Positions 28,340-37,604 of a stretch of DNA of 64,000 nucleotides are shown one piece after another. The stretch lies in assembly GCF_000808535.1 (NCBI RefSeq), contig NZ_JWLV01000008.1, positions 1 to 64,000 of the forward strand, given 5' to 3'. This stretch comes from Vibrio sinaloensis (lineage in GTDB: Bacteria > Pseudomonadota > Gammaproteobacteria > Enterobacterales > Vibrionaceae). The notes under the pieces are model-generated. The model worked only from the letters and a program-made list of their open reading frames with translations. It was not told where the DNA came from and searched no databases. Position 1 is the first letter of the stretch. Every line of letters starts with the position of its first letter. The translations under genes and the position numbers were made by a program.

Positions 28340-30053
28340 TTTACTCCCTTACTTAAAACTGTATAAGAAACACTGGTTTGGTTTATCACTAGGGATGCTC
28401 CTCGCCTTTCTAACCATTGCCGCATCGATCGGTTTGCTGACCTTATCCGGTTGGTTCCTCTCCGCCGCTGCCGTCGCTGGCTTAACCATTGCCCGTGAAA
28501 CCTTCAACTACATGTTGCCTGGTGCCTTCGTGCGCGGATTCGCAATGGGCAGAACCGCAGGACGTTGGGGTGAGCGCGTTGTTAGCCATAACGCGACCTT
28601 TAAACTACTCACCGACTTGCGCGTGTTCTTTTTTTCCAAACTCGCTCCTTTGATTCCTGGTCGAGTTTCAAACTTGCGAGACGCCGATCTACTCAACCGC
28701 CTTGTCGCAGACATCGACGCAATGGATCACGTTTATCTAAGACTGGTCAGCCCAATGGTGGTAGGTCTGTTCGGTATTGCAGGTCTTACAGCCCTGCTTT
28801 GCTGGTTTGATCGTGATCTTGGGTTAATTTTAGGTGCGATTCTGTTAACGCTGCTACTCACATGGCCTGTGCTGTTCTATAAGTTGGGTAAACGTAACGG
28901 TTCAGAATTAACACAAAACAAGGCTGAACTAAGAATTGCTACTCTTGACTGGTTACAAGGCTACAGTGAACTGACGTTATTTGGCGCTCAAGAACGTTAC
29001 AGGACGGCTATCTTAGACACTCAACAACGTTTATTGAAAAATCAATTGTTCAACGCACATTTTGCGGGCTTGGCTCAAGCCTTACTGATGTTAGCAAATG
29101 GTTGGACGATCGTACTGATGCTTTGGCTCGCAGCAGACGGCGTTGCAGGCAATACCCCAGATCCTATGATCGCTCTTGTCGTTTTCGCCACCATGGCAAG
29201 TGTAGAGTTACTGATGCCGATCGCGGGTGCCTTCCAGCATCTTGGCCAAACGCTCACCTCGGCGCGACGCCTCAACGACATCACATTGTCGGAACCTGAT
29301 GTCCAGTTTACTCAGCAAGATATAGAGCACTCTAACGAGTATTCTATCGAGTACAAAGGCATTACTTTCCACTACCCTGATAGCGATGTTGATGTGGTCA
29401 GCAATATCAATTTGTCCATCCCTGCACGTCAACGTGTCGCGGTTGTCGGCCAAACGGGATCGGGTAAGTCAACGCTGCTTCAGCTGCTTAACCGTTATTG
29501 GGATGTACAAAAAGGCGAGATTCTCATCGCAGGACAGCCAATTAAAGGGTGGAGTGAGAGCCAGCTTCGTCAGGCAATCAGCGTGGTCAGTCAGCGCGTG
29601 GATATTCTAAACGGGTCTCTACGTGACAACCTGCTCATGGCTTCCCCAGATTGCGATGATGCAGAGTTAACTGCGATTTTAGCTAAGGTTGGTCTAGACA
29701 AACTTCTTACTGAAACGGGCTTAGATACTTGGCTAGGTGACGGTGGACGTCAGCTTTCAGGGGGCGAAAAACGTCGAATTGGTATTGCGCGGGCACTGTT
29801 ACACAATGCGCCGATCTTATTGCTTGATGAGCCAACCGAAGGTCTTGATAAGCAAACAGAGCAGCAAATCATGCAGCTGTTTGAGTCGCATTTCGTCGAT
29901 AAAACCGTTCTGTTCATTACTCACCGACTCGTTGATCTCGATAAGATGGATGCCATCTGCCTGATTGAGCAAGGTGAGATTGTCGAATACGGCAGTCACG
30001 ATGCGCTTATCCAGCAAAAAGGTCGTTACTATCAACTCAACCAAACGCTATAA
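28332..30053 (+). CDS. cydC: Heterodimeric ABC transporter subunit CydC
   Basis: Partner of CydD. 573 residues, the same length as E. coli CydC. Six membrane helices in the first 320 residues, including LLTLSGWFLSAAAVAGL typical of CydC, then an ATPase domain with Walker A GQTGSGKST beginning at residue 373, signature LSGGEKRR and Walker B ILLLDEPTEGLD. The start codon lies inside the end of cydD, with GGGGA just upstream. The operon ends at a strong terminator. Confidence 0.95.
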   Translation: MRDLLPYLKLYKKHWFGLSLGMLLAFLTIAASIGLLTLSGWFLSAAAVAGLTIARETFNYMLPGAFVRGFAMGRTAGRWGERVVSHNATFKLLTDLRVFFFSKLAPLIPGRVSNLRDADLLNRLVADIDAMDHVYLRLVSPMVVGLFGIAGLTALLCWFDRDLGLILGAILLTLLLTWPVLFYKLGKRNGSELTQNKAELRIATLDWLQGYSELTLFGAQERYRTAILDTQQRLLKNQLFNAHFAGLAQALLMLANGWTIVLMLWLAADGVAGNTPDPMIALVVFATMASVELLMPIAGAFQHLGQTLTSARRLNDITLSEPDVQFTQQDIEHSNEYSIEYKGITFHYPDSDVDVVSNINLSIPARQRVAVVGQTGSGKSTLLQLLNRYWDVQKGEILIAGQPIKGWSESQLRQAISVVSQRVDILNGSLRDNLLMASPDCDDAELTAILAKVGLDKLLTETGLDTWLGDGGRQLSGGEKRRIGIARALLHNAPILLLDEPTEGLDKQTEQQIMQLFESHFVDKTVLFITHRLVDLDKMDAICLIEQGEIVEYGSHDALIQQKGRYYQLNQTL

Positions 30054-30059
30054 ACAACT

Positions 30060-30087
30060 AAAGCCGAAGTCACCACACTTCGGCTTT
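30060..30087. terminator. Bidirectional terminator after cydC
   Basis: AAAGCCGAAGT and ACTTCGGCTTT form an 11-bp stem with a short loop, a few nt after the cydC stop and before the convergent response regulator gene. Confidence 0.85.
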
Positions 30088-30140
30088 GTTACTTCTACTA
30101 TTGGGCTTGTCTTAACTCAGTTTGTGTTGGCTGCGCAAAT

Positions 30141-31037
30141 TCAAAAGCCAATCAACGTCACTTTGCCTTGAGCCATATCTGGGATTTGACATGAGAAGTC
30201 GAGCCGAGTAGCCGGATCTTTTTCATAGAGGTGTTTGAGCTTTTCAAATGGTTTGGTGATGAAGTTGACGCTTTTCAAACGTAAGCTTTTTCGAGAGTTG
30301 GAATCCAAAAACGCGATGGAAGATTGCTCAAGAACTTTATGACAGCTGTCGAGTATTCTCTTCGACACTACTTTGTTGTGGATCGCGGTATGGATATCGG
30401 CCTGAGTCACGGTTTTGTTCCCCTGTGAAAAGACGCAAATAGCGTAAAGATCAAGCAGGGCTATCGCTTTTAAGCGCTGCGTTTCCGCATCTTCATACAC
30501 GGCCATCAGGCAAGGCAGTTTACTCTCATCAAATTGCTGCAGTTGGATAGTATGAATCCCGACCTCTCCTCCGATCACCTTGGTCAATAACTTGGCTAAC
30601 TGCGATAACTTGGGGAGCGCCAACTCGGGTTGCACATCGGCTTCTGGCTCAATCAACAACTCATCTTCTTCTGCTCCCTGAACCAATGGAAGCAAGGCTC
30701 TATGCAGTTCATCATCTTCAAAGGGCTTAGAGAGCACGAACTGCGCGCCAGCTGATAGAGCAAGGTCTACTTGGCTCTGTTCATCAACCGTGGTGATCAT
30801 ACCGAGCTTGACATTCGGCGCGGACTTTTTGACCTTAGCAATCAAGTCCAATCCTGTCATCTCCGGCATGTACCAGTCGGTTAACACAATTTCGGGTTGC
30901 CACGTTGCCACAAGTTCAAGCGCTTGGGTCGCACACGGTGTTTTCTTGATCGATAGCTTTCGATACCCAAAAGACTCTAAAGCGCGGCGCACAATTTCAA
31001 GCGTCGCTTTGCTGTCATCAACGATCAAAATCTTCAC
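30141..31037 (-). CDS. Response regulator with a C-terminal domain of unknown type
   Basis: 298 residues. The receiver domain (1-120) has Asp7/Asp8, the phospho-acceptor Asp54 (VLTDWYMPEM), Thr in MITTVDE and Lys104 in LSKPF. After a short acidic linker (EEDELLIEPEADVQPE), residues 140-298 form a second domain that is neither an HTH nor an enzymatic GGDEF/EAL/HD domain; parts (KLLTKVIGGEVGI) are faintly reminiscent of CheX/CheC phosphatases, but that is a guess. No histidine kinase is nearby, so it is an orphan regulator. It is divergent, 100 bp, from a membrane coiled-coil protein gene. Confidence 0.85.
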   Translation of the reverse strand: MKILIVDDSKATLEIVRRALESFGYRKLSIKKTPCATQALELVATWQPEIVLTDWYMPEMTGLDLIAKVKKSAPNVKLGMITTVDEQSQVDLALSAGAQFVLSKPFEDDELHRALLPLVQGAEEDELLIEPEADVQPELALPKLSQLAKLLTKVIGGEVGIHTIQLQQFDESKLPCLMAVYEDAETQRLKAIALLDLYAICVFSQGNKTVTQADIHTAIHNKVVSKRILDSCHKVLEQSSIAFLDSNSRKSLRLKSVNFITKPFEKLKHLYEKDPATRLDFSCQIPDMAQGKVTLIGF

Positions 31038-31138
31038 GTCATGTGCGTCCTTTCACTCTATCAACTGATTCAATTATAGGTACATTTTTCATCGACAACT
31101 AAACTTACCCTATTCTCTCAACCAACCTAGGTAACGCT

Positions 31139-31879
31139 ATGACCCTAACACCAGAGAACCTAACTGCACTCGCGGTCGACGCAGGTCTGCTTATTTTGAT
31201 GGCCTGGTTCATTGTCCTTTGGTTAATTCTTCGTGAGTTTCGCCGTTTCGCAACGGAGGTATCGGGAAACAAAGTGATGGATTCTGCCACATATTCGTTG
31301 TGCCAAGAGTCGGTTGATAAAGCGCTGAACTATACCAATGACAACAGCCAAACGCTCAATGACCTCATTGAGATTCAACAAGCGCTAGAAGCACAGGTTT
31401 CACAAATAAAGGCGGAAAATGATCGCATGCTGAGTGAGCAAGACAAGGAAACGGTGGATGCTTTAACGTCGAAGCTGAGCAAATCTCACCAACTGATCAC
31501 CAAACTTCGCACCGATCTCGACCGAAGTGTGCGTGGTTTACGAAAAGCAAAATCCAAGCTAGCAAAACAACATGATACCGTCGAAAGCCTACGCCAAGAG
31601 AAAGCGCAAATAGAAAAAGAGTTCGACCAACTTGAGCATGAATATATCCAAATTAGCGAATCTGGTGGTGCTCCCGATAGCTTCAAACAACATTTGCAAG
31701 AGAAAGAGCAACTGCTGGCAACCATTGACAACTACAAGAAAAAGCTCGCTTCGGTGGGTGACATTGACCAACTCAAGCAAGAGTTGGCCAATGTCAAACA
31801 GCAGCTCAAACACATCACCAAAGAGAAGGATTTCGTAGAGAAGAAATATTTGGATTTAATCAACGAGAACGGCCAATAA
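31139..31879 (+). CDS. Membrane-anchored coiled-coil protein, unknown function
   Basis: 246 residues with one transmembrane helix (about 14-32, AGLLILMAWFIVLWLIL) and then nearly 200 residues of heptad-rich coiled coil (two main stretches, about 75-180 and 190-240). It is very rich in Lys, Glu, Gln and Leu. It resembles scaffold or tether proteins such as those at the cell pole or divisome, but nothing more specific can be said. Its divergence from the orphan response regulator gene suggests shared promoter space and perhaps a shared process. Confidence 0.75.
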   Translation: MTLTPENLTALAVDAGLLILMAWFIVLWLILREFRRFATEVSGNKVMDSATYSLCQESVDKALNYTNDNSQTLNDLIEIQQALEAQVSQIKAENDRMLSEQDKETVDALTSKLSKSHQLITKLRTDLDRSVRGLRKAKSKLAKQHDTVESLRQEKAQIEKEFDQLEHEYIQISESGGAPDSFKQHLQEKEQLLATIDNYKKKLASVGDIDQLKQELANVKQQLKHITKEKDFVEKKYLDLINENGQ

Positions 31880-31896
31880 CACACTGCTGTTTGACG

Positions 31897-32586
31897 TTAT
31901 GACGCGCTATCACTAGAACCCGCTTCTGATGATCTCGGTTTAACCAAATCAAATTTTTGGTCTTTGAGTAACGTAACGGCTTGTTTAACGTCGCTAATCA
32001 ACGTCGCATCATCGTCGACGGACTTTCTCTGTAACGGCAAAACCAAGTAATGCATCCCACCTTCTGGTAAAACAACCGCTGTCGCAACAATTACATCGCC
32101 CTTTGACGCAGTGCCAAAGTACTCGGACACCACTTGCGCTTCACTCACGCCATAACTATCCAAGTAATCAGGGTCGCTGTTATCAAACATGATCATTTCA
32201 CCGGCTTGTATCAACGCATTCAATTGGCGCTCTTTTTCCTCATCAAACGGGTAATCGGTAGTATTGATGTAACGTACCTGCTCTGACTCAATAAAATCAT
32301 AAAGATCGTTACTGAGTTGATTGATCGGGTCAGACAACCACGCCGTCTCTGGTAGGGTAAGCTCTTCTATTATCGTGTCAGTCGCATCGTTTGCACGCTC
32401 CTGATTTGCACTCGGCGTCGCATGCTCAGACTTAAGTGGCTGTTGAGCATCTTGAGTCACTGACAAGCGATCAGAACTCGACTCAATCGGTCGATTCTGC
32501 ACACCCTCATCTCCCATGAAATTGAGCCCAAGGTAAAGTGCACCTAAAGCCAACGACACCCCGACAATCACATTTCTTTTTGTCAT
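31897..32586 (-). CDS. Membrane-anchored periplasmic protein encoded downstream of the leukocidin
   Basis: 229 residues from ATG at 32586. An N-terminal hydrophobic helix (about 5-21, VIVGVSLALGALYLGLN) is followed by a low-complexity Ser/Gln/Asp linker to about 75 and a compact C-terminal domain (about 80-215). The tail is Ser-rich. The longer frame reaching 32685 runs into the toxin gene and is not used. The gap to the toxin stop is 70 nt, same strand. By analogy with toxin operons, it may be a chaperone, secretion helper or self-protection factor, but the sequence does not decide. Confidence 0.7.
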   Translation of the reverse strand: MTKRNVIVGVSLALGALYLGLNFMGDEGVQNRPIESSSDRLSVTQDAQQPLKSEHATPSANQERANDATDTIIEELTLPETAWLSDPINQLSNDLYDFIESEQVRYINTTDYPFDEEKERQLNALIQAGEMIMFDNSDPDYLDSYGVSEAQVVSEYFGTASKGDVIVATAVVLPEGGMHYLVLPLQRKSVDDDATLISDVKQAVTLLKDQKFDLVKPRSSEAGSSDSAS

Positions 32587-32656
32587 ATATTGAATCCTAT
32601 CCAAGATTGGTGTTGCCATTACCGCACGCAATGGCACGCGGTAATGGCTTTTCGGG

Positions 32657-33574
32657 TTAGTGGTAAAGGTTATCGTTCCAAGCAATCGTCACCGTGCGGT
32701 CTGTTTGCGTCCAGTGGCTACTGTCTCGGTTTTTCTTCCAGCTGTTTTGGTATGAGGTATACCAACTGCACCAATCACGACCGAAGTAGTAATTGGTTTT
32801 TCTCCAGCCAGCGACCAGTTTGATGTCCGTTGTATTTTGGCCGTCATTGATGTTTTCTTTGCGGTAAACCGCGCCAACTTGAGGTTTGAAGTCAGAACGC
32901 ATGACGATTGGCAGTTCGTTGTAGTCAATTAGATTTCCCATCCCACAACTTGTCCAACGATATAACAACCAATCTTTTGCTGGTGTATGGTTTCGAATGG
33001 TTCGGTTTTCAATTAACCAACTGATGCTTTCATTGGTCTGGTTGAAGTCAGCAACGGTCTGAAACTCTGGTTGGTCATACGTCACACGGTTGCTCCAAGA
33101 TACCCCTGCATTAATAGAAGGCGATTGAGAGGCAGTGAAACCCAAATTAAAGTCTAGGGATTCACTCACAGAAGCGGTCGCAATGGTATTTTCTGGCGCG
33201 TGGCTCATATGGCGCAAAGGGGCACCGTTGGCATAGCTCAACGCAAGCTTGAACGCCGTTGGAACGGTATAACGGTAATCTCCTCCGGTTGCAAAACCAT
33301 AAATTTGCTCCTTATTCGGAACATTGGTCATGTCAAAACCCGACCCACCGTTCAGTAGTAATTTGGCCTCTTTCGCTCCATCTGGTAACAAAGAGCTGTT
33401 CCACACGTTCTCAAGTGAATATATAAGGCGAATCTTCTTCGATCTCGCATCACTGTCGTCAAGTTCCAGTAACGTCGAGGTGTACGCTTTCAAGGTGTCT
33501 GCAGCGTAAGCGGGAGCCAAGGCTCCAATTAAAGTAAGTGCTACCGCACTCAGGGTCACGCGTTGGTTATTCAT
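32657..33574 (-). CDS. Leukocidin/hemolysin family beta-pore-forming toxin
   Basis: 305 residues with a cleavable signal peptide (cleavage near AYA-ADT, about residue 24-25). The mature protein has the leukocidin-family pattern: beta-rich with a glycine/serine-rich pre-stem, the segment DWLLYRWTSCG and an aromatic C-terminal rim region (NYYFGRDWCSWYTSYQ), and a final strand TVTIAWNDNLYH. The size matches single-component leukocidin-like hemolysins of Vibrio rather than the larger V. cholerae cytolysin. It should be secreted and oligomerise on eukaryotic membranes. The gene is followed by a membrane-anchored partner and preceded by a 400-bp AT-rich gap, hinting at acquisition or silencing. Confidence 0.82.
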   Translation of the reverse strand: MNNQRVTLSAVALTLIGALAPAYAADTLKAYTSTLLELDDSDARSKKIRLIYSLENVWNSSLLPDGAKEAKLLLNGGSGFDMTNVPNKEQIYGFATGGDYRYTVPTAFKLALSYANGAPLRHMSHAPENTIATASVSESLDFNLGFTASQSPSINAGVSWSNRVTYDQPEFQTVADFNQTNESISWLIENRTIRNHTPAKDWLLYRWTSCGMGNLIDYNELPIVMRSDFKPQVGAVYRKENINDGQNTTDIKLVAGWRKTNYYFGRDWCSWYTSYQNSWKKNRDSSHWTQTDRTVTIAWNDNLYH

Positions 33575-33985
33575 TATATTATCCTGTTAATTATGTTTTA
33601 TATATTATTAAAACCTAATGAAAGAATTAAGCCATTATTAGGAAAAACTTAATTAACTACTTATTTTTTAAGTAGATAAATGCTAACTAGCAGCATTCAT
33701 CCGGATAATGCTTCGCCGAATTTTATAAAAAAAGCAGAATAATATTTCGATGGGATGCTTGTTCCATTACTTAACCAAACTGTTTTCACCATATTGATAT
33801 TTATAAGAATAATGTGTTACCAATAGTTAGTTAATCTAGATGAATTTATATTCACCCATCGCGTCAATACAGCCCCACCGAATTCCACGCTTTACTATTA
33901 GATGAAAAATTTCGTTGACCTTAAGTATGGTTGAGGTTTTAGCCTGTTCTACAACTCAATTAACTTGACTAAAAAGGAACATGAT
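33575..33985. other. AT-rich divergent region upstream of the toxin gene
   Basis: About 410 bp without an ORF, much richer in A/T than the surroundings (especially 33580-33680 and 33720-33870), typical of H-NS-silenced virulence promoters. A near-palindrome GCATTCATCCGGATAATGC at 33693-33711, about 120 bp before the toxin start, is a candidate operator. The plus-strand end carries the ribosome site of the flavodoxin gene. Confidence 0.5.
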
Positions 33986-34549
33986 TTGTCTAAGATTGCG
34001 ATTATCTATTTTTCTCAAACTGACGTCACTGCCCAACTGGCCAAAGCGATTGCCGCTGGGATTGAAAGCCATGGCGGAGTTGAAGTTATCTCTCATCGAA
34101 TAGCAGGCAGAGAGATTGTCGAAGGCCGATTTTGTACTGCTGAACTATTTCAGCAATTGGTGGATTGCGAAGGGATAATTTTCGGTTCTCCAACCTATAT
34201 GGGTTGCGTCGCGGCTCAGTTCAAAGCATTTGCTGACGCCAGTAGTGACACTTGGGTAGAGCAAAAATGGTCGGGGAAAATAGCAGCGGGTTTTACCAGT
34301 GGGGGCGCGATGAATGGCGACCAATCTAGTACTCTTCAATACATCCAGACTCTCGCTGGTCAGCATGGCATGCTGTGGTTAGGTCTAGATAAGACGACAG
34401 GAACAGGTGAGCTGGGGCTCAATCGGCTTGGCACCCAAGCAGGCGTTGTGGCCCAAGGGGTTAATGGTGAGGTGCACCCATCGGATCTTGCAACTGCAAA
34501 GTACTTAGGAGAAAGAATGGCTCAGTGGGTAAAACGGATAAAAACCTGA
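33986..34549 (+). CDS. Flavodoxin/NAD(P)H:quinone oxidoreductase-like (WrbA-type) protein
   Basis: Predicted FMN-binding reductase, 187 residues. The phosphate-binding loop is YFSQTDVTAQLAKAI at the N terminus; GSPTYMGCVAAQFKAFAD and FTSGGAMNGDQSSTLQYI are the FMN-contacting segments of the WrbA/NQO family. The start is TTG at 33986 because AAGGA lies 7 nt before it and MSKIAIIYFSQ is the expected N terminus; a TTG at 33965 in frame has no ribosome site. The gene stands alone with its own terminator. Confidence 0.82.
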   Translation: MSKIAIIYFSQTDVTAQLAKAIAAGIESHGGVEVISHRIAGREIVEGRFCTAELFQQLVDCEGIIFGSPTYMGCVAAQFKAFADASSDTWVEQKWSGKIAAGFTSGGAMNGDQSSTLQYIQTLAGQHGMLWLGLDKTTGTGELGLNRLGTQAGVVAQGVNGEVHPSDLATAKYLGERMAQWVKRIKT

Positions 34550-34560
34550 AGGTGAAAACG

Positions 34561-34587
34561 AAAAAAGCAGCCAGAAGGCTGCTTTTT
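34561..34587. terminator. Bidirectional terminator between the flavodoxin gene and rluB
   Basis: AAAAAGCAGCC and GGCTGCTTTTT around AGAA, an 11-bp stem with A and T tracts on both sides. Confidence 0.93.
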
Positions 34588-34590
34588 CAA

Positions 34591-35559
34591 TTATTTACGC
34601 GATTGGCGTTGAGGTTTGCTATTACCTTGTTTTGCGCGAGAACCTTGTTCTCCAGCACCTTTACGTGGCTTGCGTCGTGACGGGTTGTTGCTACGACCAC
34701 CACCGCTGTTTACTCGCTCTTCGTGACGCTTAACGGCGCGACGAATCTTTTGGCTACGAGAGCGCTCACGTTTACGAGAGCTGTTCGCTTTGTTTTCATC
34801 GAGTAACGTTTCTTTTTCTGGGCGAAGTTCAACAAGTTCACGCAAGTAGTTTACTTGTTTAAGGTCTAGCTCCATCCAACCGCCGCGTGGCAGTTTCTTG
34901 TCTAGGTAGATATCACCGTAACGAACACGTTTAAGACGGCTTACCGTTGTCTCTTGAGATTCCCAAAGACGACGAACTTCACGGTTACGACCTTCGTTAA
35001 TTGCCACGTAGAAGGTGTGGTTCATACCATCACCACCAGCGTACACAACGTCTTCGAAACGTGCCATACCATCTTCCAGCTCAACACCGCGAACTAGGTT
35101 TTTCACTTTTTGCTCGGTCACTTCACCGAACACACGTACTAGATATTCACGTTCTACCTGACGGCTTGGGTGCATTAGGCGGTTTGCCAGCTCACCGTCG
35201 GTTGTGAATAGCAGCAGACCTGATGTGTTAGCATCAAGACGACCAACAGAAATCCAACGCGAACCGCGGATTTTTGGTAGACGGTCAAATACAGTGCGAC
35301 GACCTTCTGGGTCATGACGAGTACACAGTTCACCTTCCGGCTTGTAGTAAGCAAGAACACGACAGATAACCTCTTCCTGAGCCTTTGCAGACACAGTATG
35401 GCCATCAATACGCACAATGGCGTTTTCATCTTCTAGTCGCTCACCAAGTTTAGCGACAACGCCATTCACACTGACACGGCCCGCTTTAATCAAAGCTTCC
35501 AGCTCGCGACGTGATCCATGACCTGCTCGTGCTAATACTTTCTGTAATTTTTCGTTCAT
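34591..35559 (-). CDS. rluB: 23S rRNA pseudouridine(2605) synthase
   Basis: Modifies U2605 of 23S rRNA. 322 residues: S4 RNA-binding domain at 1-60 ([20 protein letters not shown]), then the RsuA-type catalytic domain with Asp109 in [14 protein letters not shown], and a long basic Arg/Lys/Ser/Gly-rich C-terminal tail (about 255-322) typical of RluB. It is the last gene of the rnm-yciO-rluB group, which is conserved next to the trp operon in enterobacteria. Confidence 0.93.
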   Translation of the reverse strand: MNEKLQKVLARAGHGSRRELEALIKAGRVSVNGVVAKLGERLEDENAIVRIDGHTVSAKAQEEVICRVLAYYKPEGELCTRHDPEGRRTVFDRLPKIRGSRWISVGRLDANTSGLLLFTTDGELANRLMHPSRQVEREYLVRVFGEVTEQKVKNLVRGVELEDGMARFEDVVYAGGDGMNHTFYVAINEGRNREVRRLWESQETTVSRLKRVRYGDIYLDKKLPRGGWMELDLKQVNYLRELVELRPEKETLLDENKANSSRKRERSRSQKIRRAVKRHEERVNSGGGRSNNPSRRKPRKGAGEQGSRAKQGNSKPQRQSRK

Positions 35560-35665
35560 TTATTTACCTATGTGTCGTCTTCGCAGACGTCGAATAAAAA
35601 TGTGCGACCCGAAATCGCGGCCGCACATTATCGCAAAAAGTGTGTCGAAAATCACGAACTTTTGA

Positions 35666-36286
35666 TTACTCAAATGGCGTTGGATCACCCGAACCCAGTC
35701 GAGCGATGACGGGTTCATCATCACTGAAGTCAACCACCGTGGTTGGTTGCTCACCAAGGTAGCCGCCATTCAAAATACAATCGACGGCGTGCTCTAGTTT
35801 GTCACGGATGTCCTCTGGGTCTGATTCTGTATAGTCATTACCTGGCAGAATCAATGAGGTCGACATCAGCGGCTCACCAAGTGCTTCGAGCAAATCAAGC
35901 GCGATTTGGTTATCAGGCACACGAATACCGATCGTCTTACGTTTTGAGTTCATTAAGCGACGAGGAACTTCTTTCGTCCCTTTAAAGATAAACGTGTAAG
36001 GACCTGGGGTGTTATTTTTCAGCAAACGAAACGCCGAGTTATCAACACGCGCGTAAAGAGAGAGCTCAGACAAGTCTCGACACAACAGAGTAAAGTTGTG
36101 TTTCTCGTCAAGACGACGGATCTGACAGATACGTTCCAAAGCCTGTTTGTTTTCTAGCTGGCACCCCAATGCATAGCCTGAGTCTGTTGGGTAAACCACT
36201 ACCCCGCCATTACGAATGATTGCTACAGCTTGATTGATCAAGCGAGCCTGTGGGTTTTCTGGATGAACGTAAAAAAACTGGCTCAT
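35666..36286 (-). CDS. yciO: YciO, Sua5/YrdC-like protein
   Basis: 206 residues, matching E. coli YciO along its length (starts MSQFFYVHPENP; PTDSGYALGC; KRKTIGIRVP; STSLILPGND). The fold is that of threonylcarbamoyl-AMP synthase, which supplies the t6A tRNA modification; YciO itself is thought to have only weak or distinct activity. It is translated in series with rnm upstream (65 nt gap) and rluB downstream (106 nt gap). Confidence 0.93.
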   Translation of the reverse strand: MSQFFYVHPENPQARLINQAVAIIRNGGVVVYPTDSGYALGCQLENKQALERICQIRRLDEKHNFTLLCRDLSELSLYARVDNSAFRLLKNNTPGPYTFIFKGTKEVPRRLMNSKRKTIGIRVPDNQIALDLLEALGEPLMSTSLILPGNDYTESDPEDIRDKLEHAVDCILNGGYLGEQPTTVVDFSDDEPVIARLGSGDPTPFE

Positions 36287-36351
36287 TGTAATTCCTCATT
36301 ATCGAGTCTCTCGACTCTATAGTTAATTGATATCGACTTAATCCGGGCAAA

Positions 36352-37203
36352 TTACTCTGCGCTTGAAGGCTCGATACCCCAATCTTTCCATACAGGTTCG
36401 ACACCTGATGGCAACCATAAGTTGCGCCCTAACTCCATCCACGGAGACGGATAGTGGAAGTCGCTACCTTGAGAAGCTAATAGTTTGTATTGTATAGCAT
36501 AATCAGCCAAGTTGCGTCTTTCTTGTTGCCCTTGTTGTGGCTGTGCGATTTCCATCGCGTCACCACTGGCTTCAACAAATGCCGCTAACAGGCGTTTTAT
36601 CCATTTTGCCGTTAAATCGTAGCGGCCAGGATGGGCAAGGACGGCTTGCCCACCCGCAGCGTGAATGGCCTCAACAGCTTCACTCATCGAGCACCATGCC
36701 GGCGGTACATAACCGGGATTGTTGCGCGTCAAATACTTCTTAAACACTTGCTGCATCGTTTTCGCGTAGCCATTTTCAACCAGCCATTTCGCGAAATGAG
36801 CTCGAGTGATAGGCGCGTCGCCCGCTATTTGTTTGACTTCTTCCAGCACCCCTTCGCGAGTTGCTTTGCTAAGGCGATGTGCGATTAGTTCCGCGCGCCC
36901 TTCTCGATGGGCTTTTTGCTGCGCAATCAACGCCTGCAACGCTGGCGAGTTGGGGTCAATATTCAGCCCAACAATGTGGATGTCTTTATTTTGCCACACC
37001 GTAGAAATCTCAATGCCATTAATAAGCTGAATCGGCAGTTGGTTTTCATTAATGTAGTCGTGAGCAGGCGCTAACCCATCGACGGTATCGTGATCGGTGA
37101 TCGCTAATACCTCAAGATTGAAACTGAGCGCTCGATCAATCAGTTCGTTTGGTGGCAGTCTTCCGTCAGAGGCAGTGGTATGGCTGTGTAAATCAATTCT
37201 CAT
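36352..37203 (-). CDS. rnm: 5'-3' exoribonuclease RNase AM (PHP domain)
   Basis: 283 residues, PHP metal-dependent phosphoesterase. Metal ligands are visible in [11 protein letters not shown] (residues 4-14), ITDHDTVDG (about 35-43), [13 protein letters not shown] and GSDFH. The E. coli orthologue (YciV) processes 5' ends of 23S and other rRNAs. It is divergent from the trp operon, sharing its promoter region, as in E. coli. Confidence 0.92.
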   Translation of the reverse strand: MRIDLHSHTTASDGRLPPNELIDRALSFNLEVLAITDHDTVDGLAPAHDYINENQLPIQLINGIEISTVWQNKDIHIVGLNIDPNSPALQALIAQQKAHREGRAELIAHRLSKATREGVLEEVKQIAGDAPITRAHFAKWLVENGYAKTMQQVFKKYLTRNNPGYVPPAWCSMSEAVEAIHAAGGQAVLAHPGRYDLTAKWIKRLLAAFVEASGDAMEIAQPQQGQQERRNLADYAIQYKLLASQGSDFHYPSPWMELGRNLWLPSGVEPVWKDWGIEPSSAE

Positions 37204-37219
37204 ATTTCTATTTTTTTAG

Positions 37220-37253
37220 TTGACTTTTTACCTCTGCACTAGTTAACTAGTAC
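37220..37253 (+). promoter_or_regulatory. trp promoter with overlapping TrpR operator
   Basis: TTGACT (37220-37225), 17-bp spacer, TTAACT (37243-37248). The perfect palindrome ACTAGTTAACTAGT (37238-37251) covers the -10 box. It matches the E. coli trp operator core, and the -10 hexamer is identical. TrpR-tryptophan should block polymerase here. Confidence 0.92.
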
Positions 37254-37286
37254 ACAAATACGAAGTACCTGAATTTAAGGCCAACT

Positions 37287-37424
37287 ATGTTACAAGAAAT
37301 TACCCGTGACCAGAAACTGAAAGTTGCAGCGCTCTCAAAGAGCCACAACTCTTCTGTGGATGCAGGTAATCTTATTTGGTGGCGCACTTGGACAAGTTCT
37401 TGGTGGGCTAGCGTGTACTTCTAA
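37287..37424 (+). CDS. trpL: trp operon leader peptide
   Basis: A 45-residue leader peptide with five Trp codons in its last 17 residues (LIWWRTWTSSWWASVYF). Ribosome stalling on these codons when Trp-tRNA is scarce exposes the segment GTGGGCT at 37403-37409, which can pair with AGCCCGC of the terminator (37447-37453) and prevent termination. It begins 34 nt after the operator. It is longer than the 14-residue E. coli leader but arranged the same way. Confidence 0.92.
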   Translation: MLQEITRDQKLKVAALSKSHNSSVDAGNLIWWRTWTSSWWASVYF

Positions 37425-37446
37425 AAAGTTAGAAAGGAATACCCCA

Positions 37447-37476
37447 AGCCCGCTCAAGTAGCGGGCTTTTTGTTTT
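37447..37476 (+). terminator. trp attenuator
   Basis: AGCCCGCT and AGCGGGCT form an 8-bp stem with loop CAAGT and a T-rich tail (TTTTGTTTT). It lies 23 nt after the leader stop. The left arm is shared with the anti-terminator pairing to the leader coding region. Confidence 0.95.
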
Positions 37477-37604
37477 GTAGTCTGTCTCACATCTAAGTGC
37501 TTAAACAATCGACAATTTGAACCAAAACCCGATTGGGTGAACGTTTGCTTTGTGCCACTATGTACGACAGGAAGATTTAAAGTTTTATATAAAAAGGAGG
37601 TCTT

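Noticed and set aside
31897..32685. Longer version of the toxin partner starting at 32685
   Set aside because: It overlaps the toxin gene end and adds 33 residues before an evident membrane anchor; ATG at 32586 is preferred.
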